A stretch of 53,221 nt of DNA. Origin: Bradyrhizobium hipponense. Lineage in GTDB: Bacteria; Pseudomonadota; Alphaproteobacteria; Rhizobiales; Xanthobacteraceae. The stretch covers positions 1-53,221 of the forward strand of contig NZ_VSTH01000030.1 of assembly GCF_008123965.1 (NCBI RefSeq). Reading direction: 5' to 3'. The notes beneath the pieces were generated by a model. The model searched no databases. It saw only the letters and a list, made by a program, of their open reading frames with translations, and was not told the origin of the DNA. Below are positions 45,535 through 53,221 of the stretch, one piece after another (positions within the stretch are counted from its first letter, which is position 1; every line of letters starts with the position of its first letter). Position numbers and translations under genes: made by a program.

Positions 45535-46794
45535 CTAACCCGCCAGATACCGCTCGTAGCTCCCCGTCACCGGCTCGTTGCTGTCGACGTCCGGATCGAG
45601 CGTGTAGAGGTCCTGCGCGCGGCCGATGCCGCGCAGCGCGTAGCGGCCGGTCGAGACGAGATAGCGGCGGCCGGCGGCATCGAGCCCTTTGTAGAACTCG
45701 GCCGATGCCAGCAGTTCGCGATCGACCGAGCGGCTCATCGAGGCAATGCGGCTGACCTCGTTCACGGTCGGCCCCACCACCGTGAAGTCGAGCCGGTCCG
45801 CGCTGCCGATATTGCCGTAAAAGACCTCGCCGACATGCAGGCCGATATAGGCCGACGTGGTCGGACGTCCATCGGACTCTCGCCTTGCGTTCAGCGCCGC
45901 AACGTTCTTGCGGAACAGATGCTCGGCGCGCAGCGCAGCGCGCCGCGCATCCGCCATATCCTCGCCCCAGAACATCGCGAGCACGCCGTCGCCGATCAGC
46001 TTCAGCACGTCGCCGCCGGCATCGTGGATCGCATCGATCACGGCTTGCGCATAGTCGTTGAGGAACGGGATGATCTCGTCGGGACCGATGCTCTCGCTGA
46101 TGCCGGTCGAGCCGCGCAAATCCGAGTACCACAGCACGGCGTTGATGCGCTCGGTGACGCCGCGTGAGATGCGTCCGCGTAGCACCTGCTCGGAGGCATC
46201 GCGCCCGAGATAAACGCGGCCGAGCGTGCGAGCGATGTCGACCTGCTGCGCCGACTTGATCGCGAGCCCCAGCACCGGCACGAGATCGCGCAGCGCCGCG
46301 AGCTCGGCCTCCCTAAAGCCGTCGGCGCGCCGCGTCGTCCAATAGGAATAGAGGCAGTCCATCTGCCCGAGCGCGCCATTCTCGCCGAAGCGATGCACGA
46401 AGGCGAGAAAATGCCGATGCCCCTTCTCGGCGAGCTCGCCGATTTGTGAAAACTCGAGCGAAGCGACATCGGCCAGGTCGATCACCATCTCGTCCTGGCC
46501 GTGCTCGAGCAGATGGAAGAACACTGAACGGCGCCAGTTCTTGTTCGGATCGCCCTCCGCAGTCGAGCCGTATTCGAAATTGTCGCTCTCGTTGCTGGAA
46601 CGATCGGTCCAGCGGAAGCCTCGGCCTTCATAGATCGGATGCAGCGTATCGATGAAGACCAGCCCGCGCGACAGATCGAGCCCTTCGGCACGGCAGCGCT
46701 CACAGAAGCCGCGGAGCAGTTCGGGTTCAGGCAGGCCCGTGAGCCCCTGGCTCGCCAGCCAGTTCATCAACGCCAGGCGCGAGGACAATTGCAT
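45535..46794 (-). CDS. Class III adenylate/guanylate cyclase
   Basis: A 419-residue soluble cyclase. Residues about 1-190 form an uncharacterised sensor-like region; the catalytic domain (about 210-400) has the metal aspartates D225 (LWYSDLRGST) and D269 (KLIGDGVLAMF), substrate-site K265, a D336 in DFTVVG that fits adenine recognition, and N345/R349 in GPTVNEVSRI. All key residues are present, so cAMP synthesis is likely. The start codon ATG 46794 lies beside a 6-base hairpin and there is no clear ribosome site. No membrane segment is visible. Confidence 0.9.
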   Translation of the reverse strand: MQLSSRLALMNWLASQGLTGLPEPELLRGFCERCRAEGLDLSRGLVFIDTLHPIYEGRGFRWTDRSSNESDNFEYGSTAEGDPNKNWRRSVFFHLLEHGQDEMVIDLADVASLEFSQIGELAEKGHRHFLAFVHRFGENGALGQMDCLYSYWTTRRADGFREAELAALRDLVPVLGLAIKSAQQVDIARTLGRVYLGRDASEQVLRGRISRGVTERINAVLWYSDLRGSTGISESIGPDEIIPFLNDYAQAVIDAIHDAGGDVLKLIGDGVLAMFWGEDMADARRAALRAEHLFRKNVAALNARRESDGRPTTSAYIGLHVGEVFYGNIGSADRLDFTVVGPTVNEVSRIASMSRSVDRELLASAEFYKGLDAAGRRYLVSTGRYALRGIGRAQDLYTLDPDVDSNEPVTGSYERYLAG

Positions 46795-46809
46795 ACGCCA
46801 TTATGGCGT
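46795..46809 (-). promoter_or_regulatory. Hairpin/palindrome abutting cyclase start
   Basis: The 15-base palindrome ACGCCATTATGGCGT ends directly before the ATG of the cyclase gene on the minus strand. In RNA it can form a 6-base stem with a three-base loop touching the start codon; in DNA it could be a repressor site. Confidence 0.4.
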
Positions 46810-46960
46810 GCATTCGTGACGAACGAAAGGCCGCACGGACCGAGCGCAACCAAGGCTGCCGGCCGCGGCAGGTCGCATATGCCGCGGACGCTGTTGACGT
46901 GCTCTCGCCGCGGCTGCAAATGGAACCGATGACGCCACCACCGACCAGAATCAAAAGGAC

Positions 46961-48118
46961 ATGAGCCAGCGCCAGCTTCCGATCATCCTGGCGCTCGGCA
47001 CCACGCAGACACTGGCCTGGGCCTCCAGCTATTATCTGCCGGCGCTGCTTGCCGATCCCATGGCGCGCGACCTCGGCGTCTCTTCCAACTGGATCTTTGG
47101 CGCGTTCTCGGCCTCGCTCGTGATCTCCGCAATGCTCGGCCCGCGCATCGGCCGGCAGATCGATCTCGTCGGCGGCCGGCAGGTGCTGTCGGCCTCGAAT
47201 TTGACGATGGCGGCCGGCCTCGTCCTGCTCGGCCTCTCGCAATCGGTGGCCGTGATGGCGATCGCCTGGCTGGTGCTCGGCATCGGCATGGCGATGGGCC
47301 TCTACGATGCCGCCTTCGCTGCCCTCGGCCGCATCTACGGCACCGAGGCGCGCCACTCGATCACCGGCATCACGCTGATGGCGGGATTCGCCTCGACCAT
47401 CGGCTGGCCGCTCACCGCCTGGGGCCTGTCGCATATCGGCTGGCGCGACACCTGCTTTGCCTGGGCCGCCGCCAATATCCTGATCGGCCTTCCCCTCAAC
47501 TTCTTCGTGCTACCGACGATCAAGGGGGCCAGGCAGGCCGTGGCGACGGCGGAAAAGCCGCACGTGCCGCTCGACCGCACCATGATCCTGCTCGCCTTCA
47601 TCTTCGCCGCGGTCTGGACCGTCACCGGCGCGATGGCGGCGCATTTTCCGCGCATCCTGGAGACAACGGGCGCGACGCCGGTCGAAGCGATCGCAGCCGG
47701 CGCACTGATCGGCCCGGCGCAAGTGGGCGCGCGCATTCTCGAAGCGGGCTTCCTGAGCCGCTTCCATCCGCTGTGGTCGACGCGCCTCGCATGCCTCACC
47801 CACCCGATCGGCGCGGTGGTCGTCGCGATCTTCGGGGGCGCCGCGGCCAGCGCGTTCGCACTGTTCCATGGGTCGGGCAACGGCATCCTGACCATCGCGC
47901 GCGGCACGCTGCCGCTGTCGATCTTTGGCCCGAAGAATTTCGGCTATCGCCTCGGCATCATCGGCGCGCCGGCGCGGATGGCGCAGGCTGTGGCGCCGCT
48001 AGCCTTCGGCCTGCTCATCGACGTCATGGGAGCCAAGGTGCTGATCGTCTCGTCCGCGCTCAGCCTCTCGGCGCTGGCCGCGTTGTTTCTCGTCCGAGCG
48101 GAGCGGCGAGCGGATTGA
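46961..48118 (+). CDS. MFS transporter
   Basis: A 385-residue major facilitator with about 12 hydrophobic segments: LPIILALGTTQTLAWASSYYLPALL, SASLVISAMLGPRIGRQIDLVGG (the MFS loop between TM2 and TM3), GIGMAMGLYDAAFAALGRIYG and a C-terminal half ending FLVRAERRAD. It is of the CynX/YbfB-like type; substrate unknown. A divergent cyclase gene lies to the left. No special regulatory site seen. Confidence 0.88.
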   Translation: MSQRQLPIILALGTTQTLAWASSYYLPALLADPMARDLGVSSNWIFGAFSASLVISAMLGPRIGRQIDLVGGRQVLSASNLTMAAGLVLLGLSQSVAVMAIAWLVLGIGMAMGLYDAAFAALGRIYGTEARHSITGITLMAGFASTIGWPLTAWGLSHIGWRDTCFAWAAANILIGLPLNFFVLPTIKGARQAVATAEKPHVPLDRTMILLAFIFAAVWTVTGAMAAHFPRILETTGATPVEAIAAGALIGPAQVGARILEAGFLSRFHPLWSTRLACLTHPIGAVVVAIFGGAAASAFALFHGSGNGILTIARGTLPLSIFGPKNFGYRLGIIGAPARMAQAVAPLAFGLLIDVMGAKVLIVSSALSLSALAALFLVRAERRAD

Positions 48119-48149
48119 CCGCGCTGCCGCTTTCGCGCACAAGCCGACC

Positions 48150-48344
48150 ATGAGCGACGACGACACCGGCCCGCCCCGCACATTCAAAGGCCTTCTGCGC
48201 TGGGCAACCACGCCGCCGCAGGCCTGGGGCGTCTATCTCCTCGCCATCATTCTGGTCTGGCTGCTCTCGTTCTACGCCGGCACGCTGAAGCCGAAGAAGA
48301 CACCGCAAGGCGAACCGCCGCCGATCACGGCGCCCAAAGGCTGA
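48150..48344 (+). CDS. Small single-span membrane protein
   Basis: A 64-residue protein with one transmembrane segment (AWGVYLLAIILVWLLSFYAG) after a positively charged FKGLLRWATTPPQ, ending in a Pro/Lys-rich tail. It starts 31 bases after the MFS gene on the same strand and may be co-transcribed with it. Function unknown; the size and topology fit a small accessory membrane peptide. Confidence 0.65.
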   Translation: MSDDDTGPPRTFKGLLRWATTPPQAWGVYLLAIILVWLLSFYAGTLKPKKTPQGEPPPITAPKG

Positions 48345-48352
48345 TCAACGCC

Positions 48353-49180
48353 TCAGTCGTAAAACTCCGGCGACATCTTCTGGCTGTCGCGCTGGGCCTT
48401 GTCGTGGTTGATCCAGAGCTGCGCCTTCTCCTTGCCGAGCGTGTCGGCGATCTTCTGCATCGAGGCCGTCGTCTGGTCCTTGCTGACGTTCATGCTGGGC
48501 ACACGACGGTTGTCCCAGTTATCCCTAAAGTGAACGGCATCGCCTGACAGCACCACCGCGCCGGTCTTCGGCAATTTCACCAGCAAGGACTGGTGTCCCG
48601 GCGTGTGACCAGGCGTCGACAGCACCGTCACGCTGCCGTCGCCGAACACGTCCTTGTCGCCCGACAACAGCTCGACGGGGTGCGAAGGCTTGAAGCGCGG
48701 CTCGTTGTTGGCGCCGGGCCAGTCATATTCGGTCTTCTGCACGAAGAGCACGGCCTGCGGGAACAGCTCGACATTTCCGGTGTGGTCCGGATGCGTGTGC
48801 GAGACGCCCACCGCCTTGATGTCCTCCGGTTTGAGTCCGAGCTGTTCGAGCTGGGCCTGCAGCGTCTTAGGCCGGCGCCAGGTCACGGCCTTGGGATCGG
48901 CGGGCACAAGCCCGTTCGGCATCGCGGCAACCGCATCGGCGATCCCGGTGTCCCACAGGAACCAGCCCTTGCTGTGCTTGATGAGATAGCAGGTGTCGAC
49001 GAAGTCCATCGTCTTGCCCTCGTTTAGGCCGGGCGTCCAGCGCGAGATGTCGCCGGCGGTGCCCTCCCCGCAATTGAGGACATAGAGCTTTTCGACGCCG
49101 GTCTTTTCCGATTGCGCGGTGGCCCCGTGGCCGGACAGAGCGAGTATGATGACGGCGAAAGCGAGCTTGATCCGGGACAT
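48353..49180 (-). CDS. Metallo-beta-lactamase-fold hydrolase (N-acyl homoserine lactonase-like), exported
   Basis: A 275-residue protein with a signal peptide (LAFAVIILALSGHGATAQS) and a metallo-beta-lactamase domain: the zinc motif GVSHTHPDHTGNVE (HxHxDH), TPGHTPGHQSLLV, LSGDAVHF and late INHDKAQRD. The motifs are those of AttM/AiiA-type lactonases, but most members are cytoplasmic; export here suggests a periplasmic role. Quorum-quenching is possible and unproven. Start ATG 49180. Convergent with the small membrane gene. Confidence 0.85.
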   Translation of the reverse strand: MSRIKLAFAVIILALSGHGATAQSEKTGVEKLYVLNCGEGTAGDISRWTPGLNEGKTMDFVDTCYLIKHSKGWFLWDTGIADAVAAMPNGLVPADPKAVTWRRPKTLQAQLEQLGLKPEDIKAVGVSHTHPDHTGNVELFPQAVLFVQKTEYDWPGANNEPRFKPSHPVELLSGDKDVFGDGSVTVLSTPGHTPGHQSLLVKLPKTGAVVLSGDAVHFRDNWDNRRVPSMNVSKDQTTASMQKIADTLGKEKAQLWINHDKAQRDSQKMSPEFYD

Positions 49181-49260
49181 TGTTCTTGTTCCCCTGTTAC
49201 AGCGATGCGCGACGAAGACCGAGGATCAACCCCGCCTGGTCCGCAGAATTCCCGACAGCC

Positions 49261-50214
49261 TCAATGCGGGCAGGTCTCGACTTCGACTGTGACGTGGCTG
49301 AGCCCCTTCAGGCCGGCGAGCCGCTTCTTGTAGACGGCCGGTTGCTTCGGCTTGTCCGACACCACCGAGACCAGCACGGCGCAATGGCCGGGGCCGACCT
49401 GCCAGAGATGCAGATCGGTGACGCGGTCGTCTCCGACCTCCATGCGTGCGCGAATGGTGCGCTCGAGCTTCTCGTCGGCGCGCACGTCGAGCAGTACCGC
49501 GCCGGAGCTCTTGATCAGCCCGAACGCCCAGCTCGCGATCACCGCGCTGCCGATCAGTCCCACAGCGGGATCGGCCCAGGCCCACCCCGAATACATCGCG
49601 ACCGCGAGCGCTGCGATCGCCAGCACGGAAGTCGCGGCATCCGCCATGACATGGATGTAGGCCGCGCGGAGATTGTTGTCGTGATGAGGATGGTGGTGAT
49701 CATGGTTGTGGTGATGATCGTGATGATCATCATGTGCATGCCCGTGGTGATGATCATGGCTGTCGCGCAGCAGCCAGGCGCTGGCGAGGTTGACGCATAG
49801 GCCGAGCACGGCCACCGCGATCGCCTCGCCATAGACGATCGGCACCGGCGTGATCAGCCGCAGCACGCTCTCATAGGCGATCTCGACCGCGATCAAGCCC
49901 AGAATGATTGCGCTGGCGAAGGCGGCGAGATCGCCGAACTTGCCGGTGCCGAAGGTGAAATGCGCGTTTCCCAGATGCCGGCGCGCGAAGCGGTAGGCGA
50001 ACGCGGCGATGCCGAGCGCCGCGGCATGCGTTCCCATGTGCCAGCCGTCGGCGAGCAGCGCCATCGAGCCGAACAACGAGCCGGCGACGATCTCGCCGAC
50101 CATCATGACCAGCGTCAGGACGACGACCAGCCAAGTGCGCCGCTCGTTCTCGTCGTGCCTCTCGCCCAGGAAGGCATGGTCATGGGTCCATTGTTCGACG
50201 GAATGGGAATGCAT
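49261..50214 (-). CDS. dmeF: CDF family Co/Ni efflux transporter
   Basis: A 317-residue cation-diffusion-facilitator of the DmeF type, exporting Co2+ and Ni2+. It has ALLADGWHMGTHAAALGIAAFAYRFARRH, a metal-binding second region HVMADAATSVLAI, and a long His/Asp loop (HDHHHGHAHDDHHDHHHNH and onward) between TM4 and TM5. In rhizobia it is controlled by DmeR, but no dmeR is adjacent here. The start is ATG 50214; a strong dyad lies 30-54 bases upstream. Confidence 0.93.
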   Translation of the reverse strand: MHSHSVEQWTHDHAFLGERHDENERRTWLVVVLTLVMMVGEIVAGSLFGSMALLADGWHMGTHAAALGIAAFAYRFARRHLGNAHFTFGTGKFGDLAAFASAIILGLIAVEIAYESVLRLITPVPIVYGEAIAVAVLGLCVNLASAWLLRDSHDHHHGHAHDDHHDHHHNHDHHHPHHDNNLRAAYIHVMADAATSVLAIAALAVAMYSGWAWADPAVGLIGSAVIASWAFGLIKSSGAVLLDVRADEKLERTIRARMEVGDDRVTDLHLWQVGPGHCAVLVSVVSDKPKQPAVYKKRLAGLKGLSHVTVEVETCPH

Positions 50215-50243
50215 CGAAAATTCTCCGATAGGTCCGGCTCATT

Positions 50244-50269
50244 GACCCGCAATATAGACCTGCGGGTCT
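50244..50269. promoter_or_regulatory. Candidate dmeF operator
   Basis: Perfect 8-base dyad GACCCGCA (50244-50251) / TGCGGGTC (50261-50268), with a nested AGACC-TGCG-GGTCT (50256-50269) sharing the right arm. Position fits a metal-responsive repressor on the dmeF promoter. Confidence 0.5.
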
Positions 50270-50409
50270 TCCAGGCAAAATCAGCGAAACGAGCCGATTG
50301 ACAGGCCGGCGCGGTTTCGGTGTAATGACGGTCATGGGGATTTGAGCGATCTCCCCACGAGGCGACATGCCCAAGTATCGCGTCCCGTTTGATTTTACGA
50401 GGGCGCATC

Positions 50410-51228
50410 ATGTCTTCCTACACGACGATATCATCTGACAAACTGGCGCGGTTGATCGGCACGGCGAACGCCCCTGCCCTGATTGACGTGCGCACGGACG
50501 AGGATTTTGCCGCCGACCAGCGGCTGATCCCCGGTTCGATCAAGCTCAGCCACGAGAAAGTCTCGGACTGGGGCGCCGACTTCGCCGGCCGCTCCGCGAT
50601 TGTCTCATGCTTTCGCGGCGAAAAGCTTGCGCAGGGCACCGCGGCCTGGCTCAGGCAACTCGGAGTCCGCGCCGAGACGCTGGAAGGCGGCTTCGAGGGC
50701 TGGAAGGCGGCAAAACTGCCGCTGGTCGATACCCGCAAGCTGCCGCCGCGCGACGGCAGGGGCCGCACCGTCTGGGTGACGCGGGCGCGGCCCAAGATCG
50801 ATCGCATCGCCTGTCCCTGGCTGATCCGCCGGTTCGTCGATCCCAATGCGGTGTTCCTGTTCGTGGCCCCCTCCGAAGTGGTCGCCGTCGGCGAGCGCTT
50901 CAACGCGGCGCCCTTCGACATCGAGAACGTGTTCTGGAGCCACCGTGGCGAGCTCTGCACCTTCGACGTGATGATCGAGGAGTTCGGGATTACCGCGCCG
51001 CCGCTGCTCCGGCTCGCAACGCTGGTGCGCGGCGCCGACACCGCGCGGCCCGACCTTGCGCCGGAGGCCCCCGGCTTGCTCGCAGCCTCGCTCGGGCTGT
51101 CGCGGATGTATGACGACGATCTCGAACAGCTCGAGGCCGGCATGCTGCTCTATGACGCCTTCTATCGCTGGTGCCGCGACGCGACCGGCGAGACCCACAA
51201 CTGGCCGACCAACAAGGCGAAGGCGTAA
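50410..51228 (+). CDS. chrB: Rhodanese-ChrB fusion (chromate resistance regulator/enzyme)
   Basis: A 272-residue two-part protein. The N-terminal rhodanese domain (about 1-105) keeps its active-site cysteine (Cys67 in VSCFRGEKLAQGT), and the C-terminal ChrB domain (about 118-265) has WVTRARPKIDRIACPWLIRRFVDPNA and LCTFDVMIEEFGI. ChrB proteins act in chromate sensing or reduction. ATG 50410 follows GAGGGCG. Its stop overlaps the chrA start by one base (TAATG), so the two genes are one operon. Confidence 0.88.
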   Translation: MSSYTTISSDKLARLIGTANAPALIDVRTDEDFAADQRLIPGSIKLSHEKVSDWGADFAGRSAIVSCFRGEKLAQGTAAWLRQLGVRAETLEGGFEGWKAAKLPLVDTRKLPPRDGRGRTVWVTRARPKIDRIACPWLIRRFVDPNAVFLFVAPSEVVAVGERFNAAPFDIENVFWSHRGELCTFDVMIEEFGITAPPLLRLATLVRGADTARPDLAPEAPGLLAASLGLSRMYDDDLEQLEAGMLLYDAFYRWCRDATGETHNWPTNKAKA

Positions 51229-52613
51229 TGGATACCCGTACTATCGAAGCAGGAGCTGATGCCGGTCACGGCATCAGCTTCGGTGAAGCGTTTCGCGTCT
51301 GGCTCCGCGTCGCCTGCCTGAGTTTTGGCGGGCCCGCGGGCCAGATCGCGGTGATGCACCGCATCCTGGTCGAGGAGAAGAACTGGATCTCCGAAGGCCG
51401 CTTCCTGCATGCGCTGAACTACTGCATGCTGCTACCGGGTCCGGAGGCGCAGCAACTCGCCACCTATATCGGCTGGCTGATGCACCGCACCGCCGGCGGG
51501 CTGATGGCGGGCGGGCTGTTCATCCTGCCCGGCATCATCGCCATCATGGGCCTCAGCTACGTCTACGCCGCCTTCGGCAATGTCAGTTTCGTCGAGGCGC
51601 TGTTCTTCGGGCTGAAGGCCGCCGTGCTCGCCATCGTCGTCGAGGCCGTGGTTCGTGTCGGCAAGCGCGCGCTGAAGAACCGCATCATGATCGCGCTCGC
51701 CGCGATCGCCTTCGTCGCCATCTTCTTCTTCGCAGTTCCCTTCCCGATCATCATCATCGCCGCCGGCGTGATCGGCTATGTCGGTGCCAAACAGGGCCGT
51801 CCCGAGTTCGCGCCGGGCGGTCACGGCCACGGCGGCAACGGCGCCTTGGTCGACAGCATGCTCGGCGAAGCCGTGCCCGATCACGTCCGGCCCGACACCG
51901 GCCGCACGATCCGCGTCGGCGCGTTGTGGCTGGCGCTCTGGCTCATTCCGGTGATCGCGCTACTTCTGGTGCTCGGACAGGCCAACGCGTTCAGCCAGAT
52001 CGCGCTGTTCTTCTCCAAGATGGCACTGGTCACGTTCGGCGGCGCCTATGCGGTGCTGGCTTACGTCGCCCAGCAGGCGGTCGAGCATTATCACTGGCTC
52101 AAGCCGGACGAGATGCTCGACGGCCTCGGCATGGCCGAGACCACGCCCGGTCCGCTGATCATGGTGCTCCAGTTCGTTGGCTTCATGGCGGCCTACCGCG
52201 ATCCGAGCGGCCTGTCGCCGATGCTCGCGGCGACGCTCGGCGGCCTGCTCGCGACCTGGGTCACCTTCACGCCTTGCTTCCTCTGGATCTTCGTCGGCGC
52301 CCCCTATATCGAGCGGCTGCGCGGCAACACCGGCCTTGCCGGTGCGCTCAGCGCGATCACGGCCGCGGTCGTCGGCGTGATCCTCAACCTCTCGATCTGG
52401 TTCGCGCTGCACACCCTGTTCCGCGAGACCGTGCCGGTGCAGGCCTTTCCGTTCGCCTTCGACCAGCCGGTGCTGACGAGCGTCGACGTTCCCGCGCTGG
52501 TGCTGTCGATCGCAGCCGCAACCGCGATCTTCCGGCTCAAGCTTGGCATGCTCACCGTGCTCGCGGGCAGTTGCGCGGCGGGCGTGGTGCTGCGGCTAGT
52601 AGGGGTGATCTAG
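51228..52613 (+). CDS. chrA: Chromate efflux transporter ChrA
   Basis: A 461-residue long-chain chromate ion transporter with two CHR repeats. It has EAFRVWLRVACLSFGGPAGQIAVMHR and CMLLPGPEAQQLATYIGWLMH in repeat one and VTFGGAYAVLAYVAQQAVEHYHWL and MAETTPGPLIMVLQFVGFM in repeat two. The two PGP motifs and the internal duplication match two-domain ChrA. It starts at ATG 51228, one base overlapping the chrB stop, so translation is coupled. Confidence 0.95.
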   Translation: MDTRTIEAGADAGHGISFGEAFRVWLRVACLSFGGPAGQIAVMHRILVEEKNWISEGRFLHALNYCMLLPGPEAQQLATYIGWLMHRTAGGLMAGGLFILPGIIAIMGLSYVYAAFGNVSFVEALFFGLKAAVLAIVVEAVVRVGKRALKNRIMIALAAIAFVAIFFFAVPFPIIIIAAGVIGYVGAKQGRPEFAPGGHGHGGNGALVDSMLGEAVPDHVRPDTGRTIRVGALWLALWLIPVIALLLVLGQANAFSQIALFFSKMALVTFGGAYAVLAYVAQQAVEHYHWLKPDEMLDGLGMAETTPGPLIMVLQFVGFMAAYRDPSGLSPMLAATLGGLLATWVTFTPCFLWIFVGAPYIERLRGNTGLAGALSAITAAVVGVILNLSIWFALHTLFRETVPVQAFPFAFDQPVLTSVDVPALVLSIAAATAIFRLKLGMLTVLAGSCAAGVVLRLVGVI

Positions 52614-52802
52614 GACGTGGACTCATCGATTCGTCGCGTCGGGCTTGCTGTCGGAAGGCAACGTTGAATCCGACAGGGCTGTATGGCGGACTTGGGCCAA
52701 CTCCGGACCTTCAGAGCGTGCCACCTTGCGTCGAGCGCGGTCGGCGATGTTTACTTCCGCTGCCAGCGGCAGGGCAAGGTCGCATATGTACGGGAGGCTG
52801 TC

Positions 52803-53216
52803 GTGTTGCGCACCCCGCTCTCTGATCTGTTGGCCATTGACGTGCCCGTCTTTGCCGCCCCGATGGGGTTTATCAGCGGGCCCGAGCTTGCGGCAGCGGT
52901 GAGCAATGCTGGCGGATTCGGCATCATATCATTTAGCGGCAACCCGCCGCCGGTGCTGCGCGAGGAGATTGGCCGCCTGCGGTCGCTCACGGACAAACCG
53001 TTCGGGGTCGGTGTATTGCTGGGCGGGCCGCATTTGCCATTTCCAATCGAGGCGATCATCGACGTGTGCCTCGAGGAGCGGGTTTCAGTGCTTTTGACAT
53101 TTTGGGGCGATCCGACACCCTTTGTAGCTCCGGCCCATGCGGCAGGGGTGAAGGTGATCGACCAAGTTGGCTCAGTTGCCGACGCCCAGAGAGCGGCTCG
53201 TGCCCATTGGCGCTAA
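52803..53216 (+). pseudogene. Truncated nitronate monooxygenase-like gene
   Basis: The first 130 or so residues match the N-terminal half of the NMO/2-nitropropane dioxygenase barrel: TPLSDLLAIDVPVFAAPMGF, SNAGGFGIISFSGNPPPVLREEI and VIDQVGSVADAQRAAR. The frame then ends in AHWR-stop at 53216, where the family should continue with an AGVDxIIAQGxEAGGH-type stretch and the second half of a roughly 330-residue protein. The GTG at 52803 has GGGAGG upstream; an in-frame ATG at 52683 gives an unrelated extension. It is probably a truncated or frameshifted gene, but the window ends five bases later so the rest cannot be seen. Confidence 0.6.
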
Positions 53217-53221
53217 AATAG

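Noticed and set aside
52683..52802. Upstream extension of the nitronate monooxygenase-like gene
   Set aside because: The added 40 residues lack family similarity, while GTG 52803 has a good ribosome site and matches the family start.

Overview
The window reads as a chromosomal segment of a GC-rich alphaproteobacterium in the order Hyphomicrobiales, most probably Bradyrhizobium or a close relative. Grounds: a GcrA cell-cycle regulator, an LdtR-type MarR regulator beside a DUF6163 membrane protein, a Bradyrhizobium-style Asp-rich (Mg-type) HemB, a K+-independent membrane pyrophosphatase, a Porin_2-family porin, the order glyA-nrdR-ribD-ribE-ribH-nusB-thiL-hppA, and several palindromic intergenic repeats of the kind scattered through bradyrhizobial genomes. 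I see no transposase, integrase, phage gene or CRISPR array.

Layout. (1) 1-6.7 kb: exopolysaccharide locus with a Wzz/ExoP-like polysaccharide co-polymerase, a GT4 glycosyltransferase, a polyprenyl-phosphate sugar-1-phosphate transferase and an O-antigen-polymerase-like membrane protein. (2) 6.6-21.9 kb: accessory metabolism and regulators: a MarR/FAD-monooxygenase divergent pair, a YdcF-DUF169-reductase gene string, an acetamidase/formamidase, a ribbon-helix-helix-like small protein, GcrA, a large porin, a second MarR regulator, two alpha/beta hydrolases, an SDR, a DapA-family aldolase, a small exported protein and a TetR regulator. (3) 22.4-27.7 kb: tRNA-Pro(GGG), a MerR regulator, ihfA, fabH, plsX, YceD/DUF177, a ubiquinol-cytochrome c chaperone and a BamE-like lipoprotein. 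(4) 27.8-37.2 kb: a TTT/Bug-type solute-binding protein, hppA, thiL, nusB, ribH, ribE, ribD, nrdR, glyA. (5) 37.4-42.5 kb: two uncharacterised small genes, ldtR, DUF6163, hemB, an RDD membrane protein and the leucyl-transferase bpt. (6) 42.6-53.2 kb: transport and metal handling: mntH, two MFS transporters, a class III nucleotidyl cyclase, a secreted metallo-beta-lactamase-fold hydrolase, dmeF, a rhodanese-ChrB/ChrA chromate pair, and a truncated nitronate monooxygenase at the right edge.

Most of the window is well-known core or common accessory biology and I did not find a clear new defence or mobile system. The best leads are regulatory: a 12-base AT-rich motif shared by the intergenic region between a porin and a MarR gene and by the promoter of a nearby hydrolase; dyads in the MarR/FAD-monooxygenase and TetR/hydrolase divergent promoters; an 8+8 dyad before dmeF with no adjacent dmeR; an 11-base-period direct repeat before mntH; and a hairpin abutting the cyclase start codon. 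Other leads are the uncharacterised small-protein pair between glyA and ldtR, short in-frame or stop-codon tandem duplications, and the broken gene at the right end.
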